In this document: in pieces, positions 1-5,582 of the stretch
How the letters are laid out: each line of letters starts with the position of its first letter
Position numbering within the stretch: the first letter of the stretch is position 1
Origin: an uncultured Roseburia sp.
GTDB taxonomy: Bacteria; Bacillota; Clostridia; Lachnospirales; Lachnospiraceae
Assembly (NCBI GenBank): GCA_946055175.1
Contig: CAMGET010000114.1
Span: 1 to 5,584, forward strand
DNA: 5,584 nucleotides
Reading direction: 5' to 3'
Notes under the pieces: generated by a model
Database searches by the model: none
The model's input: only the letters and a program-made list of their open reading frames with translations
Told to the model about the DNA's origin: nothing
Made by a program: the position numbers and the translations under genes

Positions 1-144
1 AATCGGAAAACAACCTATATTTTATATTGTGAACATGGAAATATCAGTCTGATGCCGGTAAGAAGGCTAAGCCTGTGCGGGATGAATGTTTATACAGTAG
101 TGGGCGGTGTGGAAGGAATATGCAGACAATATTTTAACGATTGA
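1..144 (+). CDS. Rhodanese-like domain protein, C-terminal fragment
   Basis: The first reading frame is open from the window edge to a TGA at 142-144 and gives the last 47 residues of a protein that starts upstream. It reads like the C-terminal half of a rhodanese (sulfurtransferase) fold: a beta strand leading into YCEHGNIS, where the Cys (codon at 28-30) sits in the place of the catalytic persulfide-carrying Cys of the CxxGxx[SR] loop. A helix with RRLSLCGMNVY and the typical closing strand and turn VYTVVGGVEGI follow. In this family the Cys carries sulfur, or in inactive members the domain is only regulatory. The full domain organisation and substrate cannot be judged from a fragment. It is on the same strand as the operon, but the 59-base gap and promoter candidate behind it suggest that it ends a separate unit or precedes an internal promoter. 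Confidence 0.75.
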   Translation, partial: NRKTTYILYCEHGNISLMPVRRLSLCGMNVYTVVGGVEGICRQYFND

Positions 145-169
145 CAGTTGAAATTAGAACCGATAAGAT
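141..169 (+). promoter_or_regulatory. Candidate SigA-type promoter for the five-gene operon
   Basis: TTGACA at 141-146 is a perfect -35 box, and TAAGAT at 164-169 matches four of six -10 positions at the ideal 17-base spacing. Transcription would start near 176, leaving a leader of about 28 bases before the ATG at 204. The -35 box overlaps the rhodanese stop codon. A less well spaced alternative is TTGAAA (148-153) with TATATT (169-174). The surrounding DNA is AT-rich, so chance matches are possible. Confidence 0.5.
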
Positions 170-191
170 ATATTTATAAGCATCGTAGGAT

Positions 192-198
192 AAAGGAG
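192..198 (+). promoter_or_regulatory. Ribosome binding site of the RlmL/YpsC-like gene
   Basis: AAAGGAG lies five bases before the ATG at 204 and is strongly complementary to the 3' end of 16S rRNA. It fixes the start codon of the methyltransferase, and no competing in-frame start lies close by. Confidence 0.8.
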
Positions 199-203
199 TA
201 CAC

Positions 204-1361
204 ATGAAAACGTTTGAACTTTTAGTGCCATGTCATTTTGGCTTGGAGGCAGTATTAAAAAAAGAAATCTATGACTTGGGATATGAAATTTCAAAAGTAG
301 AAGACGGGCGAATTACCTTCTTGGGAGATGAGGAGGCGATTTGCCGTGCAAATATTTTCCTGCGAACAGCGGAACGAGTGATGATTCAGGTTGGAAGGTT
401 TAGAGCAACAACTTTTGAAGAATTATTTCAGGGTATAAAAGCAATTCCATGGGAAGAGTATATACCGGAAGATGGCAAATTCTGGGTAAAAAAGGCGTCT
501 TCCATTAACAGTAAGCTTTTTAGTCCGTCGGATATACAGTCCATTGCAAAGAAAGCAATGGTAGAGCGTATGAAGTCAAAATATAATAAGGAATGGTTTG
601 CGGAAGACGGGGCGCCATATCCGGTCCGTATCTTTTTGCTGAAGGATGAAGTGACAGTTGCATTGGATACATCCGGCGAATCCCTTCATAAACGTGGCTA
701 TAGAACAATGACGAGTAAAGCTCCATTAACAGAAACTCTGGCGGCGGCACTTATTTTACTGACGCCATGGAGACCGGACCGTATTTTGGTTGATCCTTTT
801 TGCGGGAGTGGTACTTTCCCAATTGAGGCGGCTATGATTGCTGCAAATATAGCACCTGGAATGAACCGCGAATTTACAGCAGAAAAGTGGACGAATCTGA
901 TTGAACGAAAAATGTGGTATGAGTGTGTGAAAGAAGCACAGGATATGATAGATGTGACAGTAGAGGTTGACATCCAGGGGTATGATATTGATGGTGAGGT
1001 AATCAAGGCTGCAAGAGAAAATGCCAGGAGAGCAGGAGTGGATCATATGATTCATTTTCAGCAGAGGGCAGTAGCAGATTTGCATCATCCGAAAAAATAT
1101 GGATTTGTGATTACCAATCCTCCATATGGAGAGCGCCTTGAGGAAAAAGCAAATCTGCCCGAGCTATATACACAGATTGGAAAAGCATATCAGAATTTGG
1201 ATTCGTGGTCTATGTTTTTAATTACCAGTTACGAGGATGCAGAACGATATATTGGCAGGAAAGCCGATAAGAATCGTAAAATATATAATGGTATGTTAAA
1301 GACTTACTTTTATCAGTTTATGGGACCGAAGCCACCAAAGCGTTCAAAACAAGGGGAATAG
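204..1361 (+). CDS. THUMP-domain class I RNA methyltransferase (RlmL/YpsC family)
   Basis: This 385-residue protein has the RlmL/YpsC layout: an N-terminal ferredoxin-like segment (about 1-55, FELLVPCHFGLEAVLKKE), a THUMP RNA-binding domain (about 50-160) and a Rossmann-fold SAM-dependent methyltransferase domain (about 165-380). Motif I is DPFCGSGTFPIEAA, starting at D197. The acidic SAM-ribose region is GYDID, and the catalytic motif is NPPYGER at N305-R311. NPPY is typical of enzymes that methylate an exocyclic amino group. In Escherichia coli the equivalent part of RlmL makes m2G2445 in 23S rRNA. Here the RlmK half is absent, as in the stand-alone Bacillus YpsC, which is about the same length. 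Such proteins are often mislabelled N6-adenine DNA methylases because of NPPY, but the THUMP domain argues for RNA. It is cytoplasmic and the first gene of the operon. The exact modified base in this organism is inferred. Confidence 0.92.
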   Translation: MKTFELLVPCHFGLEAVLKKEIYDLGYEISKVEDGRITFLGDEEAICRANIFLRTAERVMIQVGRFRATTFEELFQGIKAIPWEEYIPEDGKFWVKKASSINSKLFSPSDIQSIAKKAMVERMKSKYNKEWFAEDGAPYPVRIFLLKDEVTVALDTSGESLHKRGYRTMTSKAPLTETLAAALILLTPWRPDRILVDPFCGSGTFPIEAAMIAANIAPGMNREFTAEKWTNLIERKMWYECVKEAQDMIDVTVEVDIQGYDIDGEVIKAARENARRAGVDHMIHFQQRAVADLHHPKKYGFVITNPPYGERLEEKANLPELYTQIGKAYQNLDSWSMFLITSYEDAERYIGRKADKNRKIYNGMLKTYFYQFMGPKPPKRSKQGE

Positions 1362-1366
1362 TTAGC

Positions 1367-1372
1367 AAGGAG
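1367..1372 (+). promoter_or_regulatory. Ribosome binding site of the cysteine protease gene
   Basis: AAGGAG sits four bases before the ATG at 1377 and ten bases before a second in-frame ATG at 1383. Both spacings are off the optimum, so either start may be used. The choice changes only two residues in front of the signal peptide. There is no room for a separate promoter after the previous stop at 1359-1361. Confidence 0.65.
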
Positions 1373-1376
1373 TGCG

Positions 1377-3089
1377 ATGTTTATGCAGTATACAAAACGC
1401 TATATTGCTTTTACCTTAATATTATTGATTGGTTTTATACTAAAATTTAATACGTTAGCAGAGGATTATGAGAAAATCAGCAGTTTCCGTGGGGCCTCTT
1501 TAGAAAGTGAGACATGGAATCCTCTGATTGCAAGCAGCGTCAATGAAAAACTGTTATCGGTTGTGATTGACAACCAGGAATACACCAATGAGGACTATTC
1601 CTTTTACATGAATGAGAACCTGAATATTATGTTACCTGCGAAAATGCTGAGCGAGGCATTAAATTGCAGTGCACATGTGTATGACAAAGAAGTTTTAATA
1701 TTAGAAAAGCATAATAGCAAACTGGTATTTGACCTGGAAAGTGATACCGTAGAAGTAAACGGCGAGGATATGCCAATTGTTGCACCACTTGTGAATAAAA
1801 ACGAGGAACTTTATGTCAGCCTGAATGACATTTCTTCTTATTTGAATTATTCCTATATTTGGAATATGGAAGAAAACCTTGCACAGGCTGCAGATGCGTC
1901 TGCGAATACATCCATTGTTCCAAATAAGTATGACTTGCGGGAGCGGTTGCGGGTGTCCGGTGTACGGAATCAGGGTAGTAACGGAACCTGTTGGTCCTTT
2001 GCAGCATTGAGTGCCATAGAGTCTGTATTACTGCCGGAAGAGTCGTGGGAGTTTGCGGTAGACCATATGACGCTTTGCAATGGATTTAATTTAACCCAGA
2101 AAGATGGTGGTGAATACACGATGGGAATGGCTTATCTGGCTTCTTGGAAGGGACCGGTGCTGGGCTCCGAGGACCCATACGGTGATGGCAAGACAGATGA
2201 AAGCCTGACTGCAGTGAAGCACGTGCAGGAAATGCAGGTGATTGATGGCAAGGATTATGAAAAAATCAAAGAAGCTGTATTTAAGCATGGAGGAGTACAG
2301 ACCTCAATTTATAGTGAACTTCAAAATCCGTATTCGAAATCAAAGTATTATAATCCGCAAACGAGTGCCTATTGTTATATTGGTACGGAAAAACCAAATC
2401 ATGATGTTGTAATTGTAGGATGGGATGACAATTATTCAAAAGAAAATTTCTCGGTTGATTTGGAAGGCGACGGTGCATTTATTTGCCAGAACAGCTGGGG
2501 AAGCAGCTTTGGTGAGAATGGATTTTTCTACATTTCTTACTATGATACGAACATTGGTACACATAATGTTGTATATACACGTATTGATAACATAGACAAT
2601 TATGACCACATTTATCAGAGCGATTTGTGTGGTTGGATTGGCCAGCTGGGCTATAATAAAGAAAGTATCTTCGGTGCAAATGTATTTACGGCAGAGTCTG
2701 ATGAAGTGTTAAAGGCTATCAGTTTTTACGCAACTGGAAAAAATTCGGAATATGAACTTTATGTTGTACAGAATTTTGAAGATATGGACTCCTTAAATAA
2801 CAGAATTCCGGTGGCGTCCGGTAAATTAATTAATGCGGGATATTATACAGTGGATTTCAATCAGGAGATTCTGTTGAAAGAAGGTCAGAAGTATGCAATA
2901 GTACTGCATATTGTTACTCCGGATGCAGTGCATCCTTTAGCTATTGAATATGCTGCTGATAAGGCGACGGCAAATGTTATTTTAACGGACGGAGAAGGAT
3001 ATATCAGTGCAAATGGTTCAGACTGGGAAAATGTAAAGGATGTAGTGGAGTGTAATTTATGTATCAAAGCATTTAGTAAAAATCAGTAG
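1377..3089 (+). CDS. Secreted papain-family (C1) cysteine protease with Cu-amine-oxidase-like and lectin-like domains
   Basis: The 570-residue product starts with a basic stretch and a hydrophobic segment (about 9-23) ending at a possible signal peptidase site after TLA (A28), so it should be exported. Residues about 62-168 resemble the copper amine oxidase N-terminal-like module (two strand-rich halves, LPAKMLSEAL and VSLNDISSYL), which occurs on many clostridial surface proteins and need not bind copper. Residues about 181-400 are a papain-type domain with all key residues visible: oxyanion Gln199, nucleophile Cys205 in NGTCWSFA, His342 in HDVVIVGWDD and Asn372 in CQNSWG, followed by GENGFFYISY. 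Residues about 405-568 match the lectin-like domain found after such protease domains (GWIGQLGY, then beta-rich sequence). No LPxTG, SLH or choline-binding motif is seen. The substrate is unknown; surface protein processing or peptide scavenging are possibilities. The next gene, 10 bases on, is also exported and acts on the wall. The start could instead be the ATG at 1383. Confidence 0.88.
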   Translation: MFMQYTKRYIAFTLILLIGFILKFNTLAEDYEKISSFRGASLESETWNPLIASSVNEKLLSVVIDNQEYTNEDYSFYMNENLNIMLPAKMLSEALNCSAHVYDKEVLILEKHNSKLVFDLESDTVEVNGEDMPIVAPLVNKNEELYVSLNDISSYLNYSYIWNMEENLAQAADASANTSIVPNKYDLRERLRVSGVRNQGSNGTCWSFAALSAIESVLLPEESWEFAVDHMTLCNGFNLTQKDGGEYTMGMAYLASWKGPVLGSEDPYGDGKTDESLTAVKHVQEMQVIDGKDYEKIKEAVFKHGGVQTSIYSELQNPYSKSKYYNPQTSAYCYIGTEKPNHDVVIVGWDDNYSKENFSVDLEGDGAFICQNSWGSSFGENGFFYISYYDTNIGTHNVVYTRIDNIDNYDHIYQSDLCGWIGQLGYNKESIFGANVFTAESDEVLKAISFYATGKNSEYELYVVQNFEDMDSLNNRIPVASGKLINAGYYTVDFNQEILLKEGQKYAIVLHIVTPDAVHPLAIEYAADKATANVILTDGEGYISANGSDWENVKDVVECNLCIKAFSKNQ

Positions 3090-3090
3090 C

Positions 3091-3095
3091 GAGGG
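3091..3095 (+). promoter_or_regulatory. Ribosome binding site supporting a GTG start for the amidase
   Basis: GAGGG lies four bases before GTG at 3100. It is the only reason to accept the non-ATG start from the DNA alone. The next in-frame ATG, near 3163, would remove most of the signal peptide. Confidence 0.6.
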
Positions 3096-3099
3096 TTAC

Positions 3100-4164
3100 G
3101 TGAAAGAAAAATCGTTAAAATGGACTACAAGAATACTTTTAGCAGTAGCGGGAGTATTTACAATGCTGTATTTTAATTTACCAAAGATTCATGCATGGGA
3201 AATTGAAATACAGGAAGTGCAGACCGCATGGAGCGAAAATGCGGATAGCGAAGCACAAATGAATCATCTTGTGATAAAAGAGACAAAGACAGGCGAAGAA
3301 CCAGTAAAGGGACTCAGGTTAAGAATACCGGAAGGCATTTTAGCGGATGATATTAAGATAAGCAAAGATGACCTTACGCAGACACTTAAGATTGAAATTC
3401 CACACACGGATGGGAGCTATTTTCAAAATGATCCGGTAACAGGGAGCAGTGACTCGATTTCGGGTTTGTTTTATATGCAGGGGAAAAAGACCGATGTGAT
3501 TGAGATTACGCTGGATCAGGTTTATGAACTTGACATAGAGCGTGATGAGAAGTACTATTATTTCAATTTTGTTAAACCACATGAAATATATGATAAAATT
3601 GTTGTGATTGATGCAGGACATGGTGGAAATGACCCCGGTGCAAACAGGCAGGGGATAATGGAAAAGGACATTGACTTAGCTATTTTGCTGGAATTGAAAG
3701 AACTTTTTGAAAATTCCAAGGAAAATATTCATGTGTACTATACCAGAACAGATGATAGCAATCCGACGCATGAACAGCGGGTAGGACTGGCAAATAAAGT
3801 CAATGCAGATTTGTTTATCAGCATTCATAATAATTCTACCAAAAGTGGCAGAGTATCTTCCATTAGCGGTACGGAAGTGATGTTTAGTAAATCTCAGGAG
3901 GGAAATTTTACCAGTGAAAATCTGGCAGCACTTTGTATGGAAGAATTGACGCTTGCACTTAATAGCCGGGACAGAGGACTGATTGATGGAGACAATATTT
4001 ATATTGTAAAAAATAGCGAAGTACCGGTAGCGTTAGTGGAAATAGGATTTATGACGAATAAAGAAGAACTGAAATTATTAAACTCAAAAGAGTATCAAAA
4101 AAAAGCAGCAGAGGCGCTCTATAAAGCAATTGTCAGAGCGTTTGAGGAAAAGGAGCAGGAATGA
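3100..4164 (+). CDS. Secreted N-acetylmuramoyl-L-alanine amidase (Amidase_3 family)
   Basis: The 354-residue enzyme is predicted to cut the bond between N-acetylmuramic acid and L-alanine in peptidoglycan. An N-terminal hydrophobic segment (about 11-27) after KEKSLKWTTR, with a possible cleavage site after IHA (A32), shows export or membrane anchoring. Residues about 34-165 form a strand-rich region with no firm identity. It has the alternating hydrophobic pattern of AMIN-like wall-targeting domains, but I cannot confirm that. The catalytic domain (about 168-350) has the full zinc site: His174 in VVIDAGHGG, Glu188 in MEKDIDLAI and His243 in SIHNNS, plus the catalytic Glu314 in VALVEIGFMTN. 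The start is GTG, because starting at the next ATG would destroy the signal sequence. It follows the protease by 10 bases and overlaps rdgB by four (ATGA). It is longer than CwlD, so a specific sporulation role should not be assumed. It may work in cell separation, wall turnover or spore wall processing. Confidence 0.92.
   Translation: MKEKSLKWTTRILLAVAGVFTMLYFNLPKIHAWEIEIQEVQTAWSENADSEAQMNHLVIKETKTGEEPVKGLRLRIPEGILADDIKISKDDLTQTLKIEIPHTDGSYFQNDPVTGSSDSISGLFYMQGKKTDVIEITLDQVYELDIERDEKYYYFNFVKPHEIYDKIVVIDAGHGGNDPGANRQGIMEKDIDLAILLELKELFENSKENIHVYYTRTDDSNPTHEQRVGLANKVNADLFISIHNNSTKSGRVSSISGTEVMFSKSQEGNFTSENLAALCMEELTLALNSRDRGLIDGDNIYIVKNSEVPVALVEIGFMTNKEELKLLNSKEYQKKAAEALYKAIVRAFEEKEQE
4148..4155 (+). 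promoter_or_regulatory. Ribosome binding site of rdgB inside the amidase coding end
   Basis: AAAAGGAG lies within the last codons of the amidase gene, five bases before the rdgB ATG at 4161, whose ATGA overlaps the amidase stop. This arrangement favours translational coupling while still allowing independent initiation. Confidence 0.75.
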
Positions 4165-4760
4165 GCAGAATTATTTTTGCAACAGGAAACGAAGGAAAAA
4201 TGCGGGAAATCCGTGAAATATTAGCCGGAATGGAGACGGAAATCTTATCAATGAAAGAAGCCGGTCTCCAGAGTGATGCAGAAGAAACAGGAACTACATT
4301 TGAAGAAAATGCGATTATTAAGGCAAAAGCGATGGCTGCAATGACAGATGATATCGTATTGGCAGATGACTCCGGTTTAGAAGTAGATTATTTAAATAAG
4401 GAGCCCGGAATCTATTCAGCAAGATATTTAGGGGAAGATACTTCCTATGACATAAAAAATCAGGCGATATTAGATCGAATGAAGGGTGTGCCAAAGGAAA
4501 AGCGCAGCGCACGATTTGTATGTGCCATAGCAGCAGTATTGCCAAATAAAGAAGTATTGGTGGTAAGAGAGACCATAGAAGGTTATATTGGTTATGAAGT
4601 AGCCGGATGTAATGGGTTTGGCTATGATCCTATTTTCTATGTGGATGAGTTCGGCTGCTCTACGGCAGAACTTTCAGAAGAGGAGAAAAACAAGGTGAGC
4701 CATCGTGGAAAAGCATTGCGTGTTATGCGTGAAAAATTAATTGCACATGGAATAAAATAA
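4161..4760 (+). CDS. rdgB: XTP/dITP diphosphatase (non-canonical purine NTP pyrophosphatase, RdgB/HAM1/YsnA)
   Basis: This 199-residue cytoplasmic enzyme belongs to the Ham1/RdgB family, which hydrolyses XTP, ITP and dITP to the monophosphates and pyrophosphate, keeping deaminated purines out of DNA and RNA. All family signatures are present in order: the nucleotide-binding start FATGNEGKMREI (6-17), TFEENAIIKA (46-55), the metal and catalytic block LADDSGLEVD (67-76, with Asp69 and Asp70), PGIYSARY (82-89), the base-recognition stretch GFGYDPIF (152-159) and SHRGKAL (180-186). The length is normal for the family. Its start overlaps the amidase stop by four bases, and the phosphoesterase follows after four bases. 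In Bacillus subtilis the same pair is ysnA-ysnB, preceded by gerM and rph. Here an amidase takes the upstream place and no rph is seen. Confidence 0.96.
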   Translation: MSRIIFATGNEGKMREIREILAGMETEILSMKEAGLQSDAEETGTTFEENAIIKAKAMAAMTDDIVLADDSGLEVDYLNKEPGIYSARYLGEDTSYDIKNQAILDRMKGVPKEKRSARFVCAIAAVLPNKEVLVVRETIEGYIGYEVAGCNGFGYDPIFYVDEFGCSTAELSEEEKNKVSHRGKALRVMREKLIAHGIK

Positions 4761-4764
4761 TTGT

Positions 4765-5244
4765 ATGAAGATACTGATTGTTAGTGATACACATAGGAAA
4801 AATGAAAATTTGGAAATAGTATTAGAACAGGAAAAACCGATTGATTTGCTAATCCATTTAGGGGATGGCGAAGGCTGCGAGGACTATATAGAGGTACTCG
4901 CAGAATGTCCTTTAGAGATAGTAGCCGGAAACAATGATTTTTTTACGGAATTGCCGGGAGAAAAAATGATAAGTATTGGTAAATACAAGGTTTTACTGAC
5001 ACATGGACATTATTATTATGTGAATACGGGAATTGTACGATTAAAAGAAGAGGCACTGGACCGGGGCGTAGATATTGTGATGTATGGACATACGCATCGG
5101 CCAATGCTTGTCGAGGAAGACGGGCTGATTATTCTAAATCCGGGAAGCCTTACATATCCAAGACAGGAGGGCAGACGACCATCCTATATTATTATGCAAA
5201 TTGAAGAGGATGGGGAAGCAAATTTTTCTATTGAGTATTTGTAG
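4765..5244 (+). CDS. YfcE/MJ0936-family metallophosphoesterase (YsnB-like)
   Basis: This 159-residue protein is a compact calcineurin-like phosphoesterase of the YfcE/MJ0936 group, which uses two metal ions (often Mn) and hydrolyses phosphodiesters in vitro; the cellular substrate is generally unknown. The metal ligands can be read directly: Asp8 and His10 in SDTH, Asp34 in HLGDGE, Asn56 in AGNND, His80 in LLTHGH and His109/His111 in YGHTHRP, closing with the usual NPGSLTYPR. Length and motif spacing are normal. It lacks an export signal, so it acts in the cytoplasm. It begins four bases after the rdgB stop with almost no Shine-Dalgarno sequence (only GGA at 4749-4751, too far away), so its translation probably depends on ribosomes ending rdgB. 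The neighbouring rdgB matches the Bacillus ysnA-ysnB arrangement. It is the last gene of the operon. Confidence 0.93.
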   Translation: MKILIVSDTHRKNENLEIVLEQEKPIDLLIHLGDGEGCEDYIEVLAECPLEIVAGNNDFFTELPGEKMISIGKYKVLLTHGHYYYVNTGIVRLKEEALDRGVDIVMYGHTHRPMLVEEDGLIILNPGSLTYPRQEGRRPSYIIMQIEEDGEANFSIEYL

Positions 5245-5325
5245 TGGATGCAATCTACATAAAATTTGATAGAATGTGATAAAAGTGTTTGATTTGTATA
5301 TACTTTATATGCAATTTTAACAAAA

Positions 5326-5374
5326 GCCAAGAAAGTGTAGAAAAAGATGAAAAAAAGTGTTGACTTTTCTTGGC
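5326..5374. repeat. Perfect 9-bp inverted repeat spanning the tRNA promoter
   Basis: GCCAAGAAA at 5326-5334 is matched exactly by TTTCTTGGC at 5366-5374, with 31 bases between and 40 bases from centre to centre. The right arm lies in the spacer of the tRNA promoter, directly after its -35 box. No run of T follows the right arm, so it is not an ordinary terminator. It could be a paired protein-binding site, an RNA hairpin in read-through transcripts, or chance in AT-rich DNA. Confidence 0.5.
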
Positions 5375-5388
5375 CCGTCTTATATAAT
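5360..5388 (+). promoter_or_regulatory. Strong SigA-type promoter for the tRNA genes
   Basis: TTGACT at 5360-5365 (five of six matches) and a perfect TATAAT at 5383-5388 are separated by 17 bases. An A-rich stretch (5341-5356) lies just upstream and could act as an UP-element-like contact. Transcription would start at about 5395-5396, giving a leader of about 33 bases before the first tRNA. Such near-consensus promoters are typical of stable RNA genes. Confidence 0.85.
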
Positions 5389-5428
5389 AACTCTTGCGTC
5401 ACAGATAAGGCGTTCAAAATTAATCCTT

Positions 5429-5503
5429 CGGGGTGTGGCTCAGTTTGGCTAGAGCGCCTGGTTTGGGACCAGGAGGTCGCAGGTTCGAATCCTGTCACCC
5501 CGA
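5429..5503 (+). tRNA. tRNA-Pro (anticodon UGG)
   Basis: A full cloverleaf can be drawn. The acceptor stem CGGGGTG (5429-5435) pairs perfectly with CACCCCG (5496-5502), with discriminator A5503. The D stem is GCTC/GAGC. The anticodon stem CCTGG/CCAGG holds the loop TTTGGGA, with anticodon UGG reading CCA and, with wobble, other proline codons. The variable loop is 5 bases. The T stem GCAGG/CCTGT (one G-U pair) holds the loop TTCGAAT. The total is 75 bases. CCA is not encoded (TAC follows the discriminator), so the CCA-adding enzyme must complete the end. Confidence 0.97.
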
Positions 5504-5511
5504 TACTTCAT

Positions 5512-5582
5512 GCGGGTGTAGTTCAATGGTAGAACACCAGCCTTCCAAGCTGGATACGTGGGTTCGATTCCCATCACCCGCT
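5512..5582 (+). tRNA. tRNA-Gly (anticodon UCC)
   Basis: A full cloverleaf can be drawn. The acceptor stem GCGGGTG (5512-5518) pairs with CACCCGC (5575-5581), with discriminator T5582 as usual for bacterial glycine tRNAs. The D stem is GTTC/GAAC with a short loop. The anticodon stem CCAGC/GCTGG holds the loop CTTCCAA, with anticodon UCC reading GGA and GGG. The T stem GTGGG/CCCAT holds the loop TTCGATT. The total is 71 bases. Only eight bases separate it from tRNA-Pro, so the two are probably co-transcribed and cut apart by RNases. CCA is not encoded as far as the window shows. The array may continue beyond the edge. Confidence 0.97.

Noticed and set aside
161..185. CGAT...ATCG palindrome and two ATAAG copies ahead of the first complete gene
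   Set aside because: Only four outer bases pair and the centre does not. Such short matches are expected by chance in AT-rich DNA.
520..1088. Overlapping reverse-strand reading frames within the methyltransferase gene
   Set aside because: They have no recognisable domain or ribosome binding site and lie opposite a well-conserved coding region.
204..1361. DNA adenine methyltransferase (restriction-modification) reading of the NPPY motif
   Set aside because: The N-terminal ferredoxin-like and THUMP regions and the overall length fit the RlmL/YpsC RNA methyltransferases, and no restriction enzyme gene is nearby.
1816..3067. Reverse-strand reading frames opposite the protease gene
   Set aside because: Short, low-complexity translations with no motif, shadowing a gene with intact catalytic residues.
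5240..5259. Hairpin TGTAG...CTACA just after the last stop codon as a terminator
   Set aside because: Only five base pairs with a ten-base loop, AT-rich, and no following T-run.
5184..5498. Reverse-strand reading frame beginning MTGFEPATSWSQTRRS
   Set aside because: Its N-terminal part is the antisense translation of tRNA-Pro (a well-known kind of false protein), and the rest covers the tRNA promoter and the end of the phosphoesterase gene.
5347..5532. Forward reading frame containing VAGSNPVTP
   Set aside because: It runs through the promoter, all of tRNA-Pro and part of tRNA-Gly. The protein-like motif is simply the translated tRNA T-arm and appears in many false annotations.
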